DNA from: CAVTUU01 sp045804965
Lineage (GTDB): Bacteria; Chloroflexota; Chloroflexia; Thermomicrobiales; UBA6265
Length of the DNA: 64,000 nt
NCBI GenBank assembly: GCA_045804965.1
Contig: JBJMMD010000016.1
Coordinates: 186,001 to 250,000, forward strand
Reading direction: 5' to 3'
In this document: positions 59,801-64,000 of the stretch, one piece after another
Position numbering within the stretch: the stretch's first letter is position 1
Layout: each line of letters starts with the position of its first letter
Made by a program: the position numbers and the translations under genes
Notes under the pieces: generated by a model
Database searches by the model: none
What the model saw: only the letters and a program-made list of their open reading frames with translations
Told to the model about the DNA's origin: nothing

Positions 59801-61567
59801 TCAATGGTTCGCCACAGTAACGCATCTGCTTGCCGTCGTGCTCGCTCGCACTTGTAACGGGTCATACCAAATTGGCGCGCGCATGCCCAGGAGGTCTTTG
59901 GCGCGGGCGTAGTTTGTAACGTAACGGCAATCGAGGTTGGTGGTGTCCATTTTCAGGATGATGACGCCTTCGGCCGGACCAGGCAGCAGCGATTCTGAAA
60001 CAGGTTCGCCTTCGACAGTGGGGGCGAATATTCCACTCCAGCCCATGCCGGTAGTCGGATCGTTGGCGAAGGCGACGTAGGTGCAGTTCTCCTTGGATCG
60101 TTCGCGCCAGAGATGGAAGTGGCAGTCGGTTGGGCCGGTCTGAACGTGCGGCAGGTGCGGAACTGACGTTGATCCCCAGCCGCGAACCGGCGGCTCGCCA
60201 CACGACGAGGGCCAGGCGATGAGGTCGGCGCCGTCGAGCGCGAGGCAGCGCGCCGCTTCTGGGAAATTGACGTCGTGCCCGATTTGTAAACCAATCCGGC
60301 CAATGTGCGTGTCGAATGTCGGCAAACCGAGGTCGCCTGGAGCCGACCAGACTTGGTCTGTCGGGGATAGATGAAGCTTGCGATAGGTTCCAACGACCCC
60401 TTCCGGTCCGACGAGGACGGCACTGTTGTACAGCGTTTCATCCGCTCGCTCGATCAAACCGACGACCAGGTAGGTTCCATTCGCGGCCGCGATCTGCGTT
60501 AATCGCTTGGTCGCCTTACCAGGAATGGTTTCCGCGATTTGCTCGTCCCCGATCCGGTCACGGACAAGTCCACTCAGTGTAAGTTCGGGGAAGACGATGA
60601 GATCGGCTTCAGGGTTGGCGTCGGCTGTCGCTTCGATTCTGTCCAGGTTGAGCTCAACTCCCGGGACAACTGGTGACATCTGGGCGACCGCAATCATGCT
60701 CGTGCGCCCTTTTGGCAATGGCCGCAGATCGTAGAGGTCGTGAAACTCTGACGGGTGCCAAAGATACGAGTTCAATGTCAAGTTTCCGTAGCATTCGGGG
60801 CGCCGTCCAGCAAGCCTGTCAGCTTGGATTCGCGTCAGATCGATCTGGCCGTAAACGATGCCATCACCCGTATCGACAACGTCCTGTACAGCTCCGTCCG
60901 GATCGATGACACATGAACCGCCAGAGAATTGAACGCCGCGCTCCAAACCATAGCGATTTGCAGGGATCAGATACGCGTCGTTTTCATACGCGCGCGCCAT
61001 CCAGACCGGCGAGGGGCTCTTTTCCGATAACCAGTTGGTCGGGAAGCAGATCACGTCCGCGCCCTGCAAGGCCGCGATCCGCGCGGGCTCGAAAAACGTG
61101 GCGTCCATGCAGATGATCATTGCGATCCGGCCGAGTTCAGTCTCAAACACCGGAATCCCGAGATCGCCGTCCTTCGCCCACTTCGGCTCGGAGATATAGG
61201 AATGCGTTTTTCGATAGACGCCGACGGCGCCATCCGGACCGATCAGGACCGCGGAGTTGTAGAAAATGCCCGTGTCTGGTGCGACTTCGGCCAGGCCGGT
61301 GACGATATAGGTCTTGGAGCGAGCAGCAACATCAGCGAATAGTTCGGTTGTCGGACCCGGGATCGGTTCGACATGGGGCGCGATCTCGTCGCGGCTTTGC
61401 CAGCAGTAGCCGACGTTCGCCATTTCCGGATGAACGATCAACCGCGCGCCGTTCTCCACTGCCTCATTGGTCAACGCCAGAAGGCGGCGAAGGTTCGACG
61501 CTTTCTCGAAAAGCATCGGCTCGAATTGAATTGCCGCGACGCGATACGACCGCGCGGCGAGCGTCAT
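59801..61567 (-). CDS. Tandem nitrilase-superfamily protein with a catalytically dead second domain
   Basis: 588 aa from ATG 61567, whose ATGA overlaps the carboxyltransferase stop. Two carbon-nitrogen hydrolase domains lie in tandem. Domain 1 (about 8-270) has a full Glu-Lys-Cys triad: Glu48 in VHPEMANVGY, Lys120 in YRKTHSY and Cys153 in IICMDATFFEP. Domain 2 (about 290-560) keeps Glu328 (VFPELTLSG) and Lys397 (YRKLHLSP), but the nucleophile position reads LQIGHDVNFPE, with Gly430 in place of Cys. So domain 2 probably cannot hydrolyse and may bind substrate or stabilise the assembly. Nitrilase-type enzymes act on nitriles, amides or carbamoyl groups; the substrate here is unknown. Confidence 0.92.
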   Translation of the reverse strand: MTLAARSYRVAAIQFEPMLFEKASNLRRLLALTNEAVENGARLIVHPEMANVGYCWQSRDEIAPHVEPIPGPTTELFADVAARSKTYIVTGLAEVAPDTGIFYNSAVLIGPDGAVGVYRKTHSYISEPKWAKDGDLGIPVFETELGRIAMIICMDATFFEPARIAALQGADVICFPTNWLSEKSPSPVWMARAYENDAYLIPANRYGLERGVQFSGGSCVIDPDGAVQDVVDTGDGIVYGQIDLTRIQADRLAGRRPECYGNLTLNSYLWHPSEFHDLYDLRPLPKGRTSMIAVAQMSPVVPGVELNLDRIEATADANPEADLIVFPELTLSGLVRDRIGDEQIAETIPGKATKRLTQIAAANGTYLVVGLIERADETLYNSAVLVGPEGVVGTYRKLHLSPTDQVWSAPGDLGLPTFDTHIGRIGLQIGHDVNFPEAARCLALDGADLIAWPSSCGEPPVRGWGSTSVPHLPHVQTGPTDCHFHLWRERSKENCTYVAFANDPTTGMGWSGIFAPTVEGEPVSESLLPGPAEGVIILKMDTTNLDCRYVTNYARAKDLLGMRAPIWYDPLQVRASTTASRCVTVANH

Positions 61568-63570
61568 GCCGTTTCCTCCTCAGGACCCTGGTGGTCGCCG
61601 CCACTGGTTGCTTTCGGAGTCGCTTGCCGGACCGAACCGGGACTTTGCACGCTCGCGCGCAACGCCGCGAGCCGGTCCGCCAGCTCGCCCAGATCGGGTC
61701 GGTGAAGGTGAAGACGGGCGATGGTTGGCAGATTCGGGATATTGGGGAGGCTCAGGTTGCGGTTTTCCCAACGCACGCGCAGATCATCCCGCAATTCGCT
61801 AATAGATTTGCTCAGCGTTCGTTGCAACTCCTGCAATTCTTTCAATTCGAGCCGCGCCGCTTCGCGACCTTCGGGCGTCGTTTGGCCCATATACCGCGTC
61901 TTGCGCGAGCGATCTTCGAGCAACTTTCGGGGGCCAACTCCTGCAAGGTCCGCGAGCGACTGGACAATCGCTATTCTGAGTTGCGCCGCCGCGAATACGA
62001 TGTCTTCGTGCGCCCCGCCCGGCGGCTCAGGCACGATCGTCGTGACCACGCCTAATCTCAGGCATTCGCGCGAGGTGAGCTTGAGCGAGGTCACGGCGCT
62101 CGTCGCGTGACTCGATGACCGGTGGAGCGGCATGCCCGCTGTTTCTGGACCGACCACGGAGTAGACGGCGTTTTCTTGCATGAGGATGCGGTCACCGACG
62201 CCGAGCGCGATCGCGCCGCTGCCGCCGCCCTCACCGATCAGGGTGCAGATGACGGGCACTGGCAACATGCTGATCATCGCCAGCGATTGAGCGATGGCCA
62301 TCCCGATCCCGTCGACTTCAGCCGCAACGCCGGTCGCGGTTCCCGGGGTGTCGATCAGCGTCACGAGTGGCAATTCGAGGTGGCCGGCGAGCCGCATCAG
62401 ACGAACCGCTTTGCGGTAGCCCGCGGCGGTCGAACGGGCTTCGGTCGTCGCCCCGTGACTTCGATCCTGGCCGATAACGGCGACGGTCACGCCATCAAGG
62501 CGGCCGATGCCGCAGACAACGGCGGGATCGTCGCCCGTGGCGCGATCGCCGTGCAGCTCGACAAACGACGGCATCAACGTGCGAATGTAATCCCTGCTTG
62601 TCGGTCGCCCCACATGCCGCGCCCGCACTTCGGCTTCCCAGGTCGGCACGCTCCTGGCGTTGAACGACGCCAATGGCGTATTCGGCCGCGGTGTGCCGCG
62701 CATGGCGAAGAGGGCCAGGAAGTTTGCGAGCAAATCTCGAAGCTTCGCCCGATCGACGATGTCGTCGATCATCCCGTGCGCCAACATCTCCTCGGCGGTG
62801 GTCGTCCCACCCTCGCCGAGACCCGGGGTTAGGCGCCGCGCCGGATTCAGGCCAATCCATGCGCCTGGTTCGGCCAGAATGATGTCCGCCTGAGCGCCCA
62901 GGCCCGCATAAACGCCGCCCGTTGTGGGATGAGTGAGCACGCTAATGAACGGGACGCCGGCGCGATGGAGCCGCGCGGAGGCGGAGGCAGTCTTCGCAAT
63001 TTGGACAAGCGACAACATGCCTTCTTGTGTTCGCGCGCCGCCACCGGAGGAAAACACGATCAACGGCAACCGCCGCGTCGCCGCCAGCTCCATCGCGAGC
63101 ACAATTTTTTCGCCCGCGACGACGCCGATGCTGCCGCCGAGGTATTGGCAATCAAGCAAGATCAAAACGGCCGGCTGCCCGCCGATCTCGCCGGACCCGG
63201 TGATCACCGCTTCCGAGACGCCGGTTCGCTCCTGCGCTTCGGCAAGCCGGTCCGGAAAAGGAAGCTGGTCGTGGAAGACGAGCGGATCGACCGAGATCAG
63301 CGCCGCATTCGTCTCCTGGAAAGTACCAGGATCGACGACGAGCGTCAGGCGCTCGCGCGCCGGCAGAGAAAAGTGGCGATGACAGGAAGGGCATACCCGG
63401 AAGATTTCAAAGAGCTCATTGCCCAACAGGTTTATGCCGCAGGTTGGGCAGTCGAGCTCAAAATCGGCGGCGATATCGATAAGGCTCGCATCGGTTTCTA
63501 CGGCGCTCGCCTTGCCTCGATCCGATGCATCGCGCAGAGAACGTCTGGGGAGAGGATCAGGGAGTGTCAT
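61564..63570 (-). CDS. Fused acetyl-CoA carboxylase carboxyltransferase AccD-AccA
   Basis: 668 aa from ATG 63570; the frame is open to 63945, but that part overlaps the divergent gamma-glutamyltransferase gene, and the family starts near the zinc finger. AccD part (about 1-300): four Cys in CPTCG...VCPSC (CX2CX15CX2C zinc site), IGVVAGEKIVLAMELAA and SSGGGARTQEGMLSL. AccA part (about 330-600): ELHGDRATGDDPAVVCGIGRLDG, LVTLIDTPGTATGVAAEVDGI and ICTLIGEGGGSGAIALGVGDRI. Both catalytic parts look intact. It transfers carboxyl from carboxybiotin to acetyl-CoA (or propionyl-CoA). A helical tail (to 668) extends past AccA. Biotin carboxylase and carrier genes are not in the window. Confidence 0.95.
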   Translation of the reverse strand: MTLPDPLPRRSLRDASDRGKASAVETDASLIDIAADFELDCPTCGINLLGNELFEIFRVCPSCHRHFSLPARERLTLVVDPGTFQETNAALISVDPLVFHDQLPFPDRLAEAQERTGVSEAVITGSGEIGGQPAVLILLDCQYLGGSIGVVAGEKIVLAMELAATRRLPLIVFSSGGGARTQEGMLSLVQIAKTASASARLHRAGVPFISVLTHPTTGGVYAGLGAQADIILAEPGAWIGLNPARRLTPGLGEGGTTTAEEMLAHGMIDDIVDRAKLRDLLANFLALFAMRGTPRPNTPLASFNARSVPTWEAEVRARHVGRPTSRDYIRTLMPSFVELHGDRATGDDPAVVCGIGRLDGVTVAVIGQDRSHGATTEARSTAAGYRKAVRLMRLAGHLELPLVTLIDTPGTATGVAAEVDGIGMAIAQSLAMISMLPVPVICTLIGEGGGSGAIALGVGDRILMQENAVYSVVGPETAGMPLHRSSSHATSAVTSLKLTSRECLRLGVVTTIVPEPPGGAHEDIVFAAAQLRIAIVQSLADLAGVGPRKLLEDRSRKTRYMGQTTPEGREAARLELKELQELQRTLSKSISELRDDLRVRWENRNLSLPNIPNLPTIARLHLHRPDLGELADRLAALRASVQSPGSVRQATPKATSGGDHQGPEEETA

Positions 63571-63739
63571 AGAGCATCCGTTCGCATGATTCCTGCCAGC
63601 CGACGCCGCGGGATCGCGTATCAACATCGTAGGGACTCGCTTGCGGAGCGTCAAATTCCATAGCTCCCAAAGTCTCGCGGGAGCACCCCTCCTCGGATAT
63701 GATCGCCGCTCAAACTCAACGGCCTTCGAAGGAGATGAG

Positions 63740-64000
63740 ATGGTTGCGCGAAGTGCATGGATTGTCGACCGGAGCGAGGCCACATCGCGCCGGGGTATGG
63801 TCGCGGCGAAGACAGGTTTCGCGGCTGATGCCGGGGCTGAGGCGCTCGAGCGCGGCGGGAATGCCATCGACGCGGCGGTGACTGCGGGGCTGACCGCCTG
63901 GGTCGTCGAACCCTGGATGAATGGTATCGGCGGCGGCGGGTTCATTGTCGCCCACTTTCCCGCGCACCAGGAATCGGTTGTCGTTGAGTTTCCGATGATC
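63740..64000 (+). CDS. Gamma-glutamyltransferase, N-terminal part (runs off the window)
   Basis: 87 codons visible from ATG 63740, with AAGGAG 5 nt upstream. The sequence MVAAKTGFAADAGAEALERGGNAIDAAVTAGLTAWVVEPWMNGIGGGGFIV (quoted in parts) is the classic start of the Ntn-hydrolase gamma-glutamyltransferase family: G(M/A)VA..., GGNAIDAAVA and EP..GIGGGGF. No signal peptide precedes it, so this may be a cytoplasmic member that acts on other acylated amines. The autocleavage Thr lies beyond the window. It is divergent from the AccDA gene with about 170 bp between starts. Confidence 0.9.
   Translation, partial: MVARSAWIVDRSEATSRRGMVAAKTGFAADAGAEALERGGNAIDAAVTAGLTAWVVEPWMNGIGGGGFIVAHFPAHQESVVVEFPMI

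Noticed and set aside
63571..63945. N-terminal extension of the AccDA frame
   Set aside because: It overlaps the divergent gamma-glutamyltransferase gene and lacks family similarity.

Overview
The window is a GC-rich (about 60% by eye) bacterial chromosome segment, densely packed with genes on both strands. Its traits suggest a Chloroflexota organism of the Thermomicrobia/Sphaerobacter type: frequent TTG and GTG starts, many twin-arginine (Tat) leaders with long N-terminal extensions, a fused AccD-AccA carboxyltransferase, L,D-transpeptidases with duplicated GH..GLPL(S/T)EE modules, and no lipopolysaccharide or outer-membrane genes in view. That placement is an inference from gene style. There is no rRNA, tRNA or marker tree in the window to confirm it, and I found no CRISPR array, prophage or insertion sequence.

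Layout. 1-13.2 kb: an L,D-transpeptidase, RecJ, Lon, a lipoprotein, small unknowns, a DUF1684 protein, a second L,D-transpeptidase with SH3 domains, a cupin, L-asparaginase II and a zinc membrane peptidase. 13.3-17.3 kb: a polyprenyl diphosphate synthase, then a co-directional run of two unknown small genes, an orotate-PRTase-like protein, a degenerate receiver protein and RecX. 17.3-21.5 kb (minus strand): a phosphotransferase-kinase fusion, a double universal stress protein, a Tat-exported dienelactone hydrolase and an unknown gene. 22-27 kb: purK-purE, a sensor-like protein that ends after its DHp helices, and pyrG. 27.2-30.6 kb: an MBL-fold hydrolase, a PfpI-like protein, an MFS carrier and a Cys-rich copper-type bundle protein. 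30.7-34.8 kb (minus strand): an SsuABC/TauABC-like importer operon with a double permease and an inserted gene that looks like the C-terminal domain of RarA/MgsA. 35.2-36.1 kb: a radical SAM gene broken by one in-frame TAA.

36.7-50.3 kb is a transport and oxidation island. It holds three Gfo/Idh/MocA dehydrogenases and two complete-looking Dpp-type importers; the first has its own ATPases, and the second lacks ATPases and may borrow them. Three imperfect palindromic elements of one family (36.2, 44.3 and 46.5 kb) sit before, inside and after the first part of this island. The likely job is uptake of a carbohydrate or related solute and its NAD(P)-dependent oxidation; the substrate cannot be read from the sequence.

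50.6-64 kb: a YtxH protein, a repeat-rich, probably beta-helical membrane-anchored protein, a nucleoside deoxyribosyltransferase-like protein, the glgX-pgi pair (glycogen breakdown feeding glycolysis), a DJ-1/PfpI protein, homoserine dehydrogenase, an AbrB/PIN toxin-antitoxin pair with its own palindromic operator and terminator, a double-domain nitrilase whose second domain has lost its cysteine, the AccD-AccA fusion, and the start of a gamma-glutamyltransferase that runs off the end.

No single locus proves a new system. The best leads are the truncated excisionase-HTH/GAF/PAS/DHp protein, the RarA-C-like gene inside an importer operon, the half-dead double nitrilase coupled to acetyl-CoA carboxylase, the beta-repeat membrane protein next to YtxH, and the dispersed palindromic element.
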